Shown: positions 42,163 to 51,708, counted from the stretch's first letter. The stretch: 64,000 bases of DNA from Desulfosudis sp034189195 (GCA_034189195.1 JAXHVI010000140.1:10962-74961); one strand, 5' to 3'. Notes: generated by a model not told the origin, from the letters alone. Numbers and translations are program-made.

Positions 42163-42660
42163 ATGGAACATCGCCTGGCCGCGGCTGCGGGACAAAAAAC
42201 ACCCGTCTCCCCGGCAGGTAAAAGGATGCTCGTCAAAAAAAACTCCGCCGGCGGTGTGGCCTGCACGATGATCACGCCGGACCGGCTGACACACAAGGAC
42301 CGGCTGATCTTCTACCTTCACGGCGGGGCCTACGTATGTGGACCCAACCGGTTCCACTGGCCCATGCTGGCCGATTTGTGCCGCCGCACCGGCATGGCCG
42401 TTTCCGTTATTCGATACGGCCTGGCCCCGGAACATCCCTTTCCCGGGTCCATCAATGATGCCATGACAGCGTATCGTTATTTTCAAAACCGGTACGCCGA
42501 CATCTGCATCCTGGGCGATTCGGCCGTCAGCTCCGCCTGTGCCGCCGGCCATGGCTCCACAGATCCCCCGCTCTCCCATCTACGAAGAGTGGCCGGGCAT
42601 GTTTCATGTGAGGCCCGGAAGATCATGGCCCGATTTATCGCGGCGCCCGACCCGATCGCT
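42163..42660 (+). pseudogene. Alpha/beta hydrolase (HSL family) with internal deletion
   Basis: The frame from 42163 gives the start of an HSL-type esterase: RLIFYLHGGAYVCG with the oxyanion HGG at 54-56 and then ILGDSA (118-121), the nucleophile elbow. After the Ser the sequence leaves the family at about 42530. Another frame (about 42560-42640) reads EEWPGMFHV, like the C-terminal catalytic-His strand of such enzymes. The central 120 or so residues, including the acidic residue, are missing and the tail is out of frame. A preceding overlapping stretch (42041-42160) may be the old leader. Confidence 0.65.
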
Positions 42661-42674
42661 GCCGGAGCAGCCCC

Positions 42675-43160
42675 ATGAATATCTTTGTGCTGGACCGGAA
42701 CGTGAAAAAATGCGCCCGTTACCACTGCGACCAGCATGTGGTCAAAATGATCCTGGAAAGCGCCCAGATGCTGTGCACCAGCCTGAGCAAGCGCGGATAT
42801 AAAACCCCCTACCGGCCCACCCACCACAACCACCCCTGTGTTTTGTGGGTGGATGAATCCTTTGATAATTTTCTGTGGTTAAAGTCTCTGGCCCTGGAGC
42901 TTAACAACGAATTCCGCTTCCGGTTTGAAAAGGAAAAAGACCATGCCTCGGCCCTTGTGATCCGCGAGCTGGAGGGAATGGCCTATCGCCGCCGGGGCCT
43001 GACCCCCTTTGTTCAGGCCATGCCCGGAACCTACCGGTTTGCAGGCAACCCGGTCCGGGCCTACCGGGCCTTTTACAACGGCGACAAGTCCCGGTTTGCC
43101 CGGTGGACCAAACGGCCCGAGCCGCCCTGGTTCCGAAGGCCGGCCCACCCGCCGGGCTAA
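42675..43160 (+). CDS. Phage-type conserved protein (MNIFVLD...HVVKM family)
   Basis: A 161-residue protein. The pattern MNIFVLDRNVKKCARYHCDQH, VVKMILESAQMLCTSL, HNHPCVLWVDES, GLTPFVQAMPGTYR and AYRAFYNGDKSRFARWTK is shared with small proteins of cyanophages and other phages, sometimes labelled as pyrimidine-dimer glycosylase-like, though I see no support for that label. The His/Cys cluster may bind metal. It begins just after the broken hydrolase gene and may come from a prophage. Confidence 0.6.
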   Translation: MNIFVLDRNVKKCARYHCDQHVVKMILESAQMLCTSLSKRGYKTPYRPTHHNHPCVLWVDESFDNFLWLKSLALELNNEFRFRFEKEKDHASALVIRELEGMAYRRRGLTPFVQAMPGTYRFAGNPVRAYRAFYNGDKSRFARWTKRPEPPWFRRPAHPPG

Positions 43161-43635
43161 AACCCGCAGCCGATCTTACTCCTGCTATTGCTACTGCTCG
43201 TGCTCGTGCGCTTGCACGTCCCCGCCTGATCGTTCCCGCACTGCCCATCCAAATCGATCTCGCTATCGGGATCGGGATCGAAATCGAAAAACGAAAGACA
43301 AACAGGCAATCTCCTTCTGCTTGACATCAGGGCGTTCCCACCGCTATAGTTGCGGCATGGCGTATAAAAGGGGAAACACCGATTACAGGGGAGGGTAATA
43401 CGTCTCCTTCCTGCCCCAAAAACCTGAAGACTCCAGAATGACTGACAAACGAGCGGATATGGATACAAAGGATGGGCGTACAAAAAGTATATAACCTGAA
43501 TTTTGCACGTAACTTCCCGCAAACAGCCTTTCGGCCGAATAAAAATCAGCTGATGGCCGGGGGAACAAATCCAAGCCGCCGCAATGAAAGTAGATAGCCG
43601 TCCGGTAATGAGCGCGGTTAAGGAGGTGCTTCCAT
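43161..43635. other. Intergenic region with low-complexity DNA
   Basis: About 475 bases without a credible gene. 43170-43220 is a run of CTGCT/CTCGTG units, and 43249-43291 a CGATATCG-type stretch listed separately. The remainder shows nothing I can name. Confidence 0.45.
43249..43291. repeat. Degenerate ATCGGGATCGAAATCG-rich element
   Basis: Contains AAATCGATCTCG, ATCGGGATCGGGATCG and AAATCGAAAA in succession; the complement of the pattern seen at 38642-38700. Confidence 0.5.
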
Positions 43636-43944
43636 GGCAAGACCGAGTTCCCCACGGAACTGATTATAATGATTACGGATGGGACTGGATGGCATCATGG
43701 CAAAGAGCTTTCTATCCTGCTAAATTTGCGTCTGATTTTCTTGCCGCCGTATTCACCGGAGCTCAATCCGGTTGAGTATTTACGGGATGAGATTCGGAAG
43801 AAATGTTTTTGTAATCTGGTTCTCGACAGCTTGGATGCCTTGGAAGATCACCTGTGTGACGCGCTTTATGCTATGGAACTCGAGATAGAAAAGGTTCGAT
43901 CGATAGTCGCGTGGCCATGGATAATTAGCGCATTATTGAATTAG
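43636..43944 (+). pseudogene. IS630-family transposase C-terminal remnant
   Basis: The frame reads EFPTELIIMITDGTGWHHGKEL, LRLIFLPPYSPELNPVEYL, then IRKKCFCN and LDSLDALEDHLCDALYAME. The DGTGWH strand and the LPPYSPELNPVEYL motif with the last catalytic Glu region define the DDE_3 domain of IS630 transposases. The N-terminal half and any ends of the element are missing, so it is a dead fragment. No inverted repeats are visible near it. Confidence 0.75.
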
Positions 43945-43983
43945 AATTGGAATTAGAACCATTGGTTCCTTATTATAAGGGGG

Positions 43984-44541
43984 TCAGGCCGGCCGGCCCT
44001 TTTTGACCTTCTGCATCAGTTCACCGGCAATGGATTTCAACTCCATGCGCTCGGCTTCCAGTTTTTTTATGCGGGTTTTGTATTCGGTCAGTTTTTCATT
44101 GAGGGTGTTGTTGAGGGAGATCTCTTTTTTCTTGAACTCCTGAATGAGTCGCTCCTTGAGCTGCTTGTTTTCCTCCAGTCTTGTCGCGGCATCCTTTTTC
44201 GCACTTTCCAGGATAAGCTCGGCTTCCTTTATCCTCCTTTCTATTTCCCGGTTGCCCTTCAGTTTTAGAGCCATGCGGAGTCCCACCAGCAAAATCAGCA
44301 TCACGATCAAAAAGACCAGGACAATAACGATGGCGTTCCGGTGGGCCACCAGAAAGGGAAGGACTTTGTCCAGAAAAAGGACAATAACCTTCAATATATC
44401 TTCAAAAATCATGGCGATGGACTGGGATAAAGTGGCTCTGGAAAAGTCTTCGGCATAATAGGTCTGATAGACAAAGTGTCCGATGTGGGTCCCCAATACC
44501 CCTGCAAACAACCAGAGAAACCTGTCAAAAAGATGGATCAT
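43984..44541 (-). CDS. Membrane-anchored coiled-coil protein, unknown function
   Basis: A 185-residue protein. ATG 44541 is preferred for the AGGAGGAG eight bases upstream. Two hydrophobic segments: about 5-25 (FLWLFAGVLGTHIG) and 70-95 (AIVIVLVFLIVMLILLVGL). From about 100 to the end it is a Lys/Glu-rich coiled coil (RIKEAELILESAKKDAATRL and on). It could tether something to the inner membrane. I do not recognise it and see no operon partner. Confidence 0.65.
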   Translation of the reverse strand: MIHLFDRFLWLFAGVLGTHIGHFVYQTYYAEDFSRATLSQSIAMIFEDILKVIVLFLDKVLPFLVAHRNAIVIVLVFLIVMLILLVGLRMALKLKGNREIERRIKEAELILESAKKDAATRLEENKQLKERLIQEFKKKEISLNNTLNEKLTEYKTRIKKLEAERMELKSIAGELMQKVKKGRPA

Positions 44542-44651
44542 GGCCGCTTCTCCTCCTGTGGGTTGATGTTGTCTGGTCATATCAGAAAAGAGAAAAAGCG
44601 GCAAGGCAGGTGTGGTTTTTCAGGCTGTTGAGGCATGCAACTGTTTTGCGG

Positions 44652-44686
44652 GAGATTGACATCGAAATCGGTGTCGGACTCGACAG
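44652..44686. repeat. Degenerate GACATCGAAATCGG-type element
   Basis: Third, weakest member of the CGAT/TCGAAATCG group (see 38642-38700 and 43249-43291). It lies in a 240-base gap downstream of the glutamate synthase operon. Confidence 0.35.
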
Positions 44687-44783
44687 GACCTGGAATAAAG
44701 GCAAGAACCGGGCACGGGGAGTCGCCCCTGTCCGGTCCGGGTGTGGGTTGTGTTTTTCGGGAACAGATAGCGAAGCGGTGTTA

Positions 44784-47114
44784 TCAGGCGGGAAGCTCAG
44801 AGTTGGGCACAAGTCCCCATACGCCGCAGGGACAGGCCCCGGCGCAGAATCCACAGCCGATGCACAGGGCCTCATCCACTGCGTAGGCAAAGCCGCCGTC
44901 TGGTTTTTCTGTTCGTGATATGGCGGACTGCGGGCAGGCGGCCACGCAGATACCACAGTCCCGGCAGTTGCCGCAGGAAGAGCACTGTGCCCCGCACTGG
45001 TCCATGCCGTCAAACCCGGTCAGGCGGGGATCAAAATATTCCAGAGCCACCCGCTTTTTGTCGATCACGGTCCGCGTGTCGGGCCGGTGTTCCTTTCCGG
45101 ACAGCAGGTCGGCAATAGCCATTGCGGCCTTTCGGCCGGCGCCGATGGCGTCGGTGAGCAGGCCGGGCCGGACAATGTCACCCACGGCAAAGACGGCCGG
45201 GTCGGATGTCTGGAAATATTCGTTGACCTTGACAAAGCCGCGTTCCAGTTCGACGGTTTCAGGCAGAAAGCCGGTATCCGGCGCGTCACCGATGGAGATC
45301 ACCACGGTGTCGGCGGGCAGGAGTTCGCCGCTGTCCAGCACCACGCCCCGGTCCGAGATATCCCGTGTAAAGGCGGGCCACCGGAACAGGGCGCCCGCCG
45401 CCTCTGCCTCCTCCCGCTCCTTGCCGAAGGATGCGGGCTTCTGCACATCAATCAGGGTGATGGATTCAGCCCCCAGGCGGTGGGCCTCGGTGGCCACGTC
45501 GCACCCCACATTACCAGCGCCGATGATCACGATCCGTTTTCCGGGAACAATGTCCCCGGATTTTGCCCTGGCAAGAAAATCCAGGGCCGTTACCATGCGC
45601 TCCTTTCCCGGCACCGGCAGTGTCCGGGGCTTCCACGCGCCGGTGGCCACCACCACGGCATCGGATTCGGCTTTTATCTGTTCGATTTTTTTTCGGTTCA
45701 AAGCCGTTTCAAGGCGCACGTGGGGAATGACCTTGCGAATCCGGTCCAGTTCGGCGGAGAGTACCTCGCGGGGAATACGGGTTTCAGGAATCACCGCCGC
45801 CATTTTGCCCCCCAGGGTGTCGGACATATCATATACGACGGCCTCGTGTCCGTTCTGCAGCAGCTGCCAGGCAACGGAAATGCCGGCCGGGCCCCCGCCG
45901 ATCACCGCCACTTTTTTCCCGTTTTTCGCCGGCAGCACCGGCGCCTTGGCATTGATGGAGGCCCGGCCCAGCTGGGTGATATCAATGGGGACCATGGCCT
46001 GGTTGTTGCGCGTACATGCCTGCATGCAGAGGTTGGGGCAGAGATAGCCGCACACCGTGGCCGGAAACGGGGTGTACATCATGGCCATGTCCACGGCCTC
46101 GTCCACCCTGCCGTCCCGAATCATGGCCCACCGCTGCTGAACCGGTATACCGGTGGGGCAGGCCGCTTCGCACGGAGATTTGTATACCCGGTTTTCCCAT
46201 ACCGGCACGAAACGCCGCAGGCCGCCTGTGGGCACCAGGGGAATGGGGGATCGGTCGATAGTTGTCAGGTCGCCGATCAGGCCGCCGGCGCCCAGTTCCC
46301 GGTCCCATACATTATTGTGAAATGCGCTCATGGACAATCTTTCCACGCGGACCCGCTCCTGCGGAATCCGGGCCGTGAGCAGCTGCCAGGCGCCGCGTTC
46401 GGAGAGCCGTTCGAAAAGTCCGGGCCGGGCGATGCGGTCTAAAAAGATTTTCAGGTTTTCCAGAAACCATTGCCACAGGTCGTCGGAAATGGGCACGGAC
46501 TTGGCGTCGGCGGTGCTGTATCCCATGTGCGGTCCCCGGAACAGTACCTGTCCACCCACCATGCCCACCAGGGGGCGATAGCCCATCACGTTGTCCGGTG
46601 TCTGCGGATCAATGCCGCAGACCACGGCAATGCCGCCGGCCATGAATTCCCCAAAATAGTCGCCCACTGACCCCAGGACCCACACCTCGGGGGCCGCGAA
46701 CCGGGGGTTGTGCTTGGTCATGGTCATGCCCCGGGCCCCTATATTACCGGCCACGTATATCTTTCCCTGGGCCATGGCATTGGCAAGGCCGTTGCCGGCA
46801 TGGCCGCGGACGAGAATTTCGGCGCCGCCGTTGAGCCAGCCCACGTCGTCGGATGCCGGGCCCATCACCTCGATGAAGGTGTTGGCCGATCCCATGGCCC
46901 CCACCCGCTGGCCCGGCTGGTTGACGATCCGCACATGCACGGCCTCGCTGCCGGCCTTCCAGAGCCTGCCCCCGATACCGTGCTGGCCGAAGGCATCCAC
47001 CTCAATATGGCGCCGGCCCTGTTCCACAGCCTGCTGGATCAACTCCTCCAGCACCCGGGACTCTAAGCGGGTGCCCTCACTTTTTCCTGATATTCTGTAG
47101 TAGCGGTCACTCAT
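44784..47114 (-). CDS. Glutamate synthase GXGXG domain fused to GltD-like oxidoreductase and ferredoxin domain
   Basis: A 776-residue fusion. Residues 1-260 are the GXGXG beta-helix of the glutamate synthase large subunit (GSANTFIEVMGPASDDVGWLN, GGAEILVRGHAGNG). Residues about 310-700 are a GltD-like FAD/NAD(P)H module (SPCEAACPTGIPVQQRW and a four-Cys N-terminal cluster, VAVIGGGPAGISVAW, GKRIVIIGAGNVGCD). The last 60 residues carry two 4Fe-4S motifs (CSSCGNCRDCGICVAACP and CIGCGFCAGACPCG). It works with the two genes upstream in one operon (75 bases after the FMN subunit gene). Electron donor is NAD(P)H or ferredoxin. Confidence 0.85.
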   Translation of the reverse strand: MSDRYYRISGKSEGTRLESRVLEELIQQAVEQGRRHIEVDAFGQHGIGGRLWKAGSEAVHVRIVNQPGQRVGAMGSANTFIEVMGPASDDVGWLNGGAEILVRGHAGNGLANAMAQGKIYVAGNIGARGMTMTKHNPRFAAPEVWVLGSVGDYFGEFMAGGIAVVCGIDPQTPDNVMGYRPLVGMVGGQVLFRGPHMGYSTADAKSVPISDDLWQWFLENLKIFLDRIARPGLFERLSERGAWQLLTARIPQERVRVERLSMSAFHNNVWDRELGAGGLIGDLTTIDRSPIPLVPTGGLRRFVPVWENRVYKSPCEAACPTGIPVQQRWAMIRDGRVDEAVDMAMMYTPFPATVCGYLCPNLCMQACTRNNQAMVPIDITQLGRASINAKAPVLPAKNGKKVAVIGGGPAGISVAWQLLQNGHEAVVYDMSDTLGGKMAAVIPETRIPREVLSAELDRIRKVIPHVRLETALNRKKIEQIKAESDAVVVATGAWKPRTLPVPGKERMVTALDFLARAKSGDIVPGKRIVIIGAGNVGCDVATEAHRLGAESITLIDVQKPASFGKEREEAEAAGALFRWPAFTRDISDRGVVLDSGELLPADTVVISIGDAPDTGFLPETVELERGFVKVNEYFQTSDPAVFAVGDIVRPGLLTDAIGAGRKAAMAIADLLSGKEHRPDTRTVIDKKRVALEYFDPRLTGFDGMDQCGAQCSSCGNCRDCGICVAACPQSAISRTEKPDGGFAYAVDEALCIGCGFCAGACPCGVWGLVPNSELPA

Positions 47115-47188
47115 CGATCATACCGTCCGGTGCTTGATTTAAACCCACCGGCCTGCAGCCGGTGGCTGTCTGTTTATGCCGTCCTGAA

Positions 47189-48823
47189 TTATACCACGTA
47201 CTTGATTCGCAGTCGTTCCGCGGCCGCGATATCGTCGATGCCCAGGGCATCGGCCATGCCGATGGGCAGGGACGTGGAGCGGCCCAGGGGCGCGACAATT
47301 TTTTTGAGTTCCGTATCAAAGCTTAAAAACATGTCCACGATCCGCTGGGCCACGTCTTCGGGGTCCAGCCGCCGGTAAAGCCGCGGATCCTGGGATGTGA
47401 TGCCCTTGGGACACTGGCCGATGTTGCAGATGTTGCACCGGTCCGTCTCCGACCCCAGGCACCCGGCCGCTGCCTGCATCACGTATTTGCCCACCTGCAC
47501 GCCGCTGGCGCCCAGCATGATCAGGGCCGCTGCATTGGCGGCCAGGTTGCCGGACTTGCCCACCCCGCCGCCGGCCAGCAGGGGAATCTCGTTCTGCTTG
47601 CCCAGCTTGACCAGGTTGAGGTAGCAGTCCCGAATGTTACTGGCAATGGGGTGGCCCATGCTGTTCATGGATACGTTATAGGCCGCGCCGGTGCCGCCGT
47701 CTTCGCCGTCAATGGCCAGCCCGGCGGCATAGGGATTGCGGGACAGGTTGTTGAGCACGGCCAGGGCCGTGGAGGTGGCCGATATCTTGGGATAGACCGG
47801 TACGCGGAATCCCCAGGCCATGTACATGGACTGGATCATCTTGGCAACGGCCTCCTCAATGGAGTACTTGGTCTGATGAGTGGGCGGGCTGGGCAGGCTG
47901 ATGCCCTCTGGAACCCCTCGAATGGCTGCGATCAGGCTGTTGACCTTGTACCACATCAGCAGGCCCCCGTCTCCCGGCTTGGCGCCCTGGCCGTACTTGA
48001 TCTCAATGGCGCAGGGGTCCACCTTCATCTCCGGAATGGCGTGGATGATTTCGTCCCATCCGAAGTAGCCGCTGGCAATCTGCAGAATCACGTATTGCAG
48101 GAAACGGCTGCGCAGGAGCCGGGGCGGGCAGCCGCCTTCGCCGGTGCATATGCGCACCGGCATGTTCATCTCTTCGTTCAGGTACGCCACCCCCATCTGG
48201 AGCCCTTCCCACATGTTGGGGGAGAGGGCGCCAAAGGACATACCCCCGATGATCAGGGGGTAGATCTCCCGCACCGGTGGAATCCAGCCGTTTTCCCGAA
48301 GATGGGCGAGGTTTTCCTCCGGCGGCAGCACCCGACCCAGCAGGGTCCGCAGCTCGAACTCATGGCGGCCGGCATCCAGGGCCGGGTCGGTGAGCATGGA
48401 GATGCGAATGAACTTGATCCGGTCTAAAATACCGCCCGGCGCGTTTCTGCGGCCGCCCCGCTGCCGGGGTGTGCCCCCCTGGTTGACGTGAAACACCAGC
48501 TTGTCGGCCTCGTCGCCGCGAACCGGCAGAATGGCGTCATTGGGGCAGACCAGGGTGCACATGGCGCATCCCACGCAGGCGTTGGCGGGCGCGGTCTGCT
48601 GCCGAATGCCGTAATACACCTCGAAGCTGCTGGAAGAGGCGTGGCTGATATGAATGTTGGGTTTGACCACCCGTTTTCTGAACACGCCCAGCTCAAGGGT
48701 GCGCACCGGGCAGACCGCCGTGCACCGGCCGCAGAGCGTGCATTTCTCTTTGTCCCACCGGATCTGCCAGGGCAGGTCCTTGAGGCTCAGTGTTGAAGGG
48801 CTAATGCTTCCGTTTGCTGACAT
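47189..48823 (-). CDS. Glutamate synthase FMN (synthase) subunit, archaeal type
   Basis: A 544-residue protein from ATG 48823, with GGGAGG six bases upstream; it overlaps the amidotransferase gene by 37 bases. The N-terminus has ferredoxin motifs (KEKCTLCGRCTAVCP and CVGCAMCTLVCP). The Glu_synthase barrel follows: GGMSFGALSPNMWEGLQMG, ICTGEGGCPPRLL, KYGQGAKPGDGG, LAIDGEDGGTGAA, AGGGVGKSGNLAA and the Cys cluster CNICNIGQCPKGI. This converts 2-oxoglutarate and glutamine-derived NH3 to glutamate. It is the central member of a three-gene split GOGAT. Confidence 0.9.
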   Translation of the reverse strand: MSANGSISPSTLSLKDLPWQIRWDKEKCTLCGRCTAVCPVRTLELGVFRKRVVKPNIHISHASSSSFEVYYGIRQQTAPANACVGCAMCTLVCPNDAILPVRGDEADKLVFHVNQGGTPRQRGGRRNAPGGILDRIKFIRISMLTDPALDAGRHEFELRTLLGRVLPPEENLAHLRENGWIPPVREIYPLIIGGMSFGALSPNMWEGLQMGVAYLNEEMNMPVRICTGEGGCPPRLLRSRFLQYVILQIASGYFGWDEIIHAIPEMKVDPCAIEIKYGQGAKPGDGGLLMWYKVNSLIAAIRGVPEGISLPSPPTHQTKYSIEEAVAKMIQSMYMAWGFRVPVYPKISATSTALAVLNNLSRNPYAAGLAIDGEDGGTGAAYNVSMNSMGHPIASNIRDCYLNLVKLGKQNEIPLLAGGGVGKSGNLAANAAALIMLGASGVQVGKYVMQAAAGCLGSETDRCNICNIGQCPKGITSQDPRLYRRLDPEDVAQRIVDMFLSFDTELKKIVAPLGRSTSLPIGMADALGIDDIAAAERLRIKYVV

Positions 48824-49917
48824 ACGGCAACCTCCCTGCGGTCCGGACCCACCACCACAGTGTCCATGTACATGGGCTGAAAATCCTTTGACTTGTCCCG
48901 GTTGGGAATCACGGCGTCCAGGCCGCAGATTTCCGATGAAAAGGCATACATGCCGGGCCGGCCGCCCACCACGCCGGGCCGGAGTTTCTTTCTGTCCTGC
49001 ACCATGAAGAGCGAATGGTCTGGCAGGCATCCGATCACGCAGTTGGGACCGTCGATGATCAGGCGGCGGCAGGTCTGCTTCAGGTGCCTGAGCAACACAT
49101 GGTCCGGGTGGGCCGCCAGCACATCGTCCTGAAGCGGGGTGATGATATGCTTGTAGGCGTCGATATCCAGCCCCAGCCGCTTGAACAGGTAATGCAGGAT
49201 GAAGACAAACACCTGGGAGTCCGACTCGAACCCGCTGTAGCCGGGAATGCTACGGGACATGAGGAATTCCCGGATCGGCACAAAGGCGGTGTTTTCGCCG
49301 TTGGCCATGGTGGAAAACCCGCCATGGAAAAAGGGGTGACAGGCATACAGGTTAATGGCATAGTTGGTGTTCTGCCGGCCCTGGGCCATGATCACCCGCG
49401 CCTGAAGCTCTTCTCTGTCAAGCTGCAGATACCGGGCCACGGTCAACGGGTCCCCGATCTCCTTTAACATGATCACGTCCGGCCAGAAGGAAAATACGAT
49501 CATGTCTTCTTTTTCCGCTCCCATTTCAACCAGTTCCAGCCGGATGCGGGTCAGTTCGGCGAAAACTTTTTCCTCGCTCCATCCTTCCCAGCTGTCCGGG
49601 TATTCATAGGCCCGGATCAGGTAGATGTCCCTTTTGGGAACACCCGGCGGCTGCTCCCTGGGCACCTTGATGGTGACCTTGTGCTTGGTCAGAAATCCGT
49701 GCTCCATCATGTAATGGTCCAGGCGCCGGATGCCCTGGTCCGTGAAGATGCCCGAGAGAATGGGAGAGTCCTTGATCTTCTCAAAGGGCCCGCCCAGGTC
49801 CCGCAGAAAGATACCCACCCCGGAACCGTCATGGCCTTCGCGCATGACGTCCAGGGCCTCCAGGGCCACCATCGGTGTCATGGGGGTTTCGCTGGTGATT
49901 GCAAACAATCGGCACAT
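48787..49917 (-). CDS. Glutamine amidotransferase (class II) subunit of split glutamate synthase
   Basis: A 376-residue protein with the catalytic Cys directly after the start Met (MCRLFAITSE), as required for Ntn-type glutaminases. Further class II marks: DVMREGHDGSGVG, GGFSTMANGENTAFVPI and NYAINLYACHPF. It hydrolyses glutamine and passes ammonia to the FMN subunit encoded just downstream. It is the first gene of the operon, about 80 bases behind the promoter at 50003-50030. Confidence 0.88.
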   Translation of the reverse strand: MCRLFAITSETPMTPMVALEALDVMREGHDGSGVGIFLRDLGGPFEKIKDSPILSGIFTDQGIRRLDHYMMEHGFLTKHKVTIKVPREQPPGVPKRDIYLIRAYEYPDSWEGWSEEKVFAELTRIRLELVEMGAEKEDMIVFSFWPDVIMLKEIGDPLTVARYLQLDREELQARVIMAQGRQNTNYAINLYACHPFFHGGFSTMANGENTAFVPIREFLMSRSIPGYSGFESDSQVFVFILHYLFKRLGLDIDAYKHIITPLQDDVLAAHPDHVLLRHLKQTCRRLIIDGPNCVIGCLPDHSLFMVQDRKKLRPGVVGGRPGMYAFSSEICGLDAVIPNRDKSKDFQPMYMDTVVVGPDRREVAVCQQTEALALQH

Positions 49918-50002
49918 AAACCGGCCTCCCTGACGCTAAAACTTCATGCCGCATTGGCGTTTATCTGTTGGCATACAAACAAGGCTTAAATTGACGGGTG
50001 GC

Positions 50003-50030
50003 ATTATAATAATTTTAAAAACACAGACAA
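50003..50030 (-). promoter_or_regulatory. Promoter of the split glutamate synthase operon
   Basis: On the minus strand TTGTCT (50025-50030) and TATAAT (50003-50008) with a 16-base spacer. The start would be near 49996, about 80 bases before ATG 49917. Confidence 0.5.
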
Positions 50031-50328
50031 GACATTAATTTTTTCAACGCGTCTGGTTTTTCAACGGCTGTAATTCCTATAGTTGCCTTATATTATTATT
50101 CATTAATTTATTTTTCTACTCGGCATCCACGAGAGTAAAAGGCCAACCCCATTATCGGAAGATGCATTTTATCGGCCGTCTTATTAGCCGGACTAAATAT
50201 TACATAAAAAAATTCGACCATAATCAACTTGCCGGTAAGCTGCAAATCCATGACCGGTAAAATCAGTTTCACCTGTAAAATAAAAGCGGCCCAAGGCGAC
50301 TCGAAAAAACTTAAGCGGTTTCTATGTC

Positions 50329-50370
50329 AAAAGACCCGCCTTTCGGCCTTTCCGGTATCGCCGGCGGGCC
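50329..50370 (-). terminator. Probable terminator after glnA
   Basis: On the minus strand GGCCCGCC pairs with GGCGGGTC (one G-U pair) around a 22-base loop that has its own small stem, followed by TTTTG. It is 7 bases past the glnA stop. Confidence 0.5.
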
Positions 50371-50376
50371 GTTCTC

Positions 50377-51708
50377 TCAGAGCTTCGGCAGATAATTATC
50401 AAGCTCAAACTGACTCACATGAATCCGGTATCTGTCCCACTCCACCTTTTTGTTGTCTATAAACTCCTTGAAGATATGCCCGCCCAGCACCTTTTTCACC
50501 AGCTCGCTTTTTTCGGTCTCCAGAATGGCGGCGTAAAGGTTGCCCGGCAGATCGGTGATACCCCTGCTGATGCGCTCGTCAGGCGTCATTTCAAAGATGT
50601 CATCTTCAATGGGGTCGGTCAGCGGATACCTGTTTTCAATGCCTTCCATGCCCGCTCCCAGCATCACGGCAAAGGCCAGGTAGGGATTGCACGACGGGTC
50701 GGGGGCCCTGAATTCCATGCGTGTGGCTGCCTCCTTGCCCGGTTTGTACATGGGTACCCGGACCATGGCCGATCGGTTTCTGTTGGCCCAGGAGACGTAT
50801 ACCGGGGCTTCGTAGCCGGGGACCAGCCGCTTGTAGGAGTTGACCCACTGGTTGGTCACGGAGATGATTTCCGGCGCATGCTTGAGAATGCCGGCGATAT
50901 AGTGCTTGGCCGTTTCGGAAAGGTTGAACCGTCCCTCCTTGCTGTAGAAGGCGTTTTTCCCGTCCCTGAACAGGGACTGGTGCACGTGCATGCCGCTGCC
51001 GTTTTCGCCGAATATGGGCTTGGGCATGAAGGTGGCGTAGACCCCGTTCCTGTGGGCGATCTCCTTGACGGTCATGCGGTAGGTCATGGTGATATCGGCC
51101 ATTTTCAGGGCCTCTGCGTAGCGGAGGTCGATCTCGTGCTGACTGGGGGCCACCTCATGGTGGCTGTACTCCACCTGTATGCCCATGGCCTGAAGGGCGA
51201 AGATGGTCTGCCGCCGCAGGTCCCCGCCCATGTCCATGGGCCGGGCGTCAAAGTAACCGGCCCTGTCGAGGATGCCGGTCCCCCGGTCGTTCTTGAAATA
51301 AAAATACTCCAGTTCCGGGCCCACATAAAAGGTATACCCCTTTTCAGCCACCTGCTTGAGCAGTCGCTTGAGTACATAACGGGGGTCGCCCTGGTAGGGG
51401 GTGCCGTCGGGCTGAAGAATGTCGCAGAACATGCGGGCCACGGGCCGGTCTCCCTCACCCCTCCAGGGAACAAACTGAAAGGTGGTGGGGTCGGGTTTGG
51501 CGATCATGTCGCTCTCATGAATACGGCAGAATCCCTGAATGGAAGAGCCGTCAAACCCCATGCCCTCCTCAATGCCTTCCTCCAGTTCATCCGGGGTGAT
51601 GGCAAAACTCTTCAGCGCTCCCAGAACATCGGTGAACCAGAACTGAATGAAGCTGACATTTTTTTCCTTGACGATTTTTCTTACATCGTCCGCGGTCTGA
51701 CAAATCAT
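50377..51708 (-). CDS. glnA: Glutamine synthetase type I
   Basis: A 443-residue GSI. ATG 51708 lies 7 bases after AGGAGG. Family sites: GFDGSSIQGF, YVGPELEYFYF, HHEVAPSQHEID, NGSGMHVHQSLF, NRSAMVRVP and the ATP/Arg site ATRMEFRAPDPSCNPYLAF. Length and the lack of the adenylylation-site Tyr motif near the end suggest the GSI-alpha form, which is usually feedback-inhibited and not adenylylated. It makes glutamine from glutamate and ammonia. It lies next to split glutamate synthase, completing the GS-GOGAT cycle, and is divergent from a second GS (glnN). Confidence 0.93.
   Translation of the reverse strand: MICQTADDVRKIVKEKNVSFIQFWFTDVLGALKSFAITPDELEEGIEEGMGFDGSSIQGFCRIHESDMIAKPDPTTFQFVPWRGEGDRPVARMFCDILQPDGTPYQGDPRYVLKRLLKQVAEKGYTFYVGPELEYFYFKNDRGTGILDRAGYFDARPMDMGGDLRRQTIFALQAMGIQVEYSHHEVAPSQHEIDLRYAEALKMADITMTYRMTVKEIAHRNGVYATFMPKPIFGENGSGMHVHQSLFRDGKNAFYSKEGRFNLSETAKHYIAGILKHAPEIISVTNQWVNSYKRLVPGYEAPVYVSWANRNRSAMVRVPMYKPGKEAATRMEFRAPDPSCNPYLAFAVMLGAGMEGIENRYPLTDPIEDDIFEMTPDERISRGITDLPGNLYAAILETEKSELVKKVLGGHIFKEFIDNKKVEWDRYRIHVSQFELDNYLPKL

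Larger units (their letters stand above)
49918..50376. other. AT-rich region between glnA and the glutamate synthase operon
   Basis: About 460 bases. It holds the glutamate synthase promoter (50003-50030) and the glnA terminator (50329-50370). No gene is seen. Confidence 0.5.

Noticed and set aside
42675..43160. Pyrimidine-dimer glycosylase function for the phage-type protein
   Set aside because: No T4 endonuclease V motifs are visible.
43383..43655. Minus-strand frame next to the IS630 remnant
   Set aside because: No start context and no domain; overlaps the plus-strand transposase frame.
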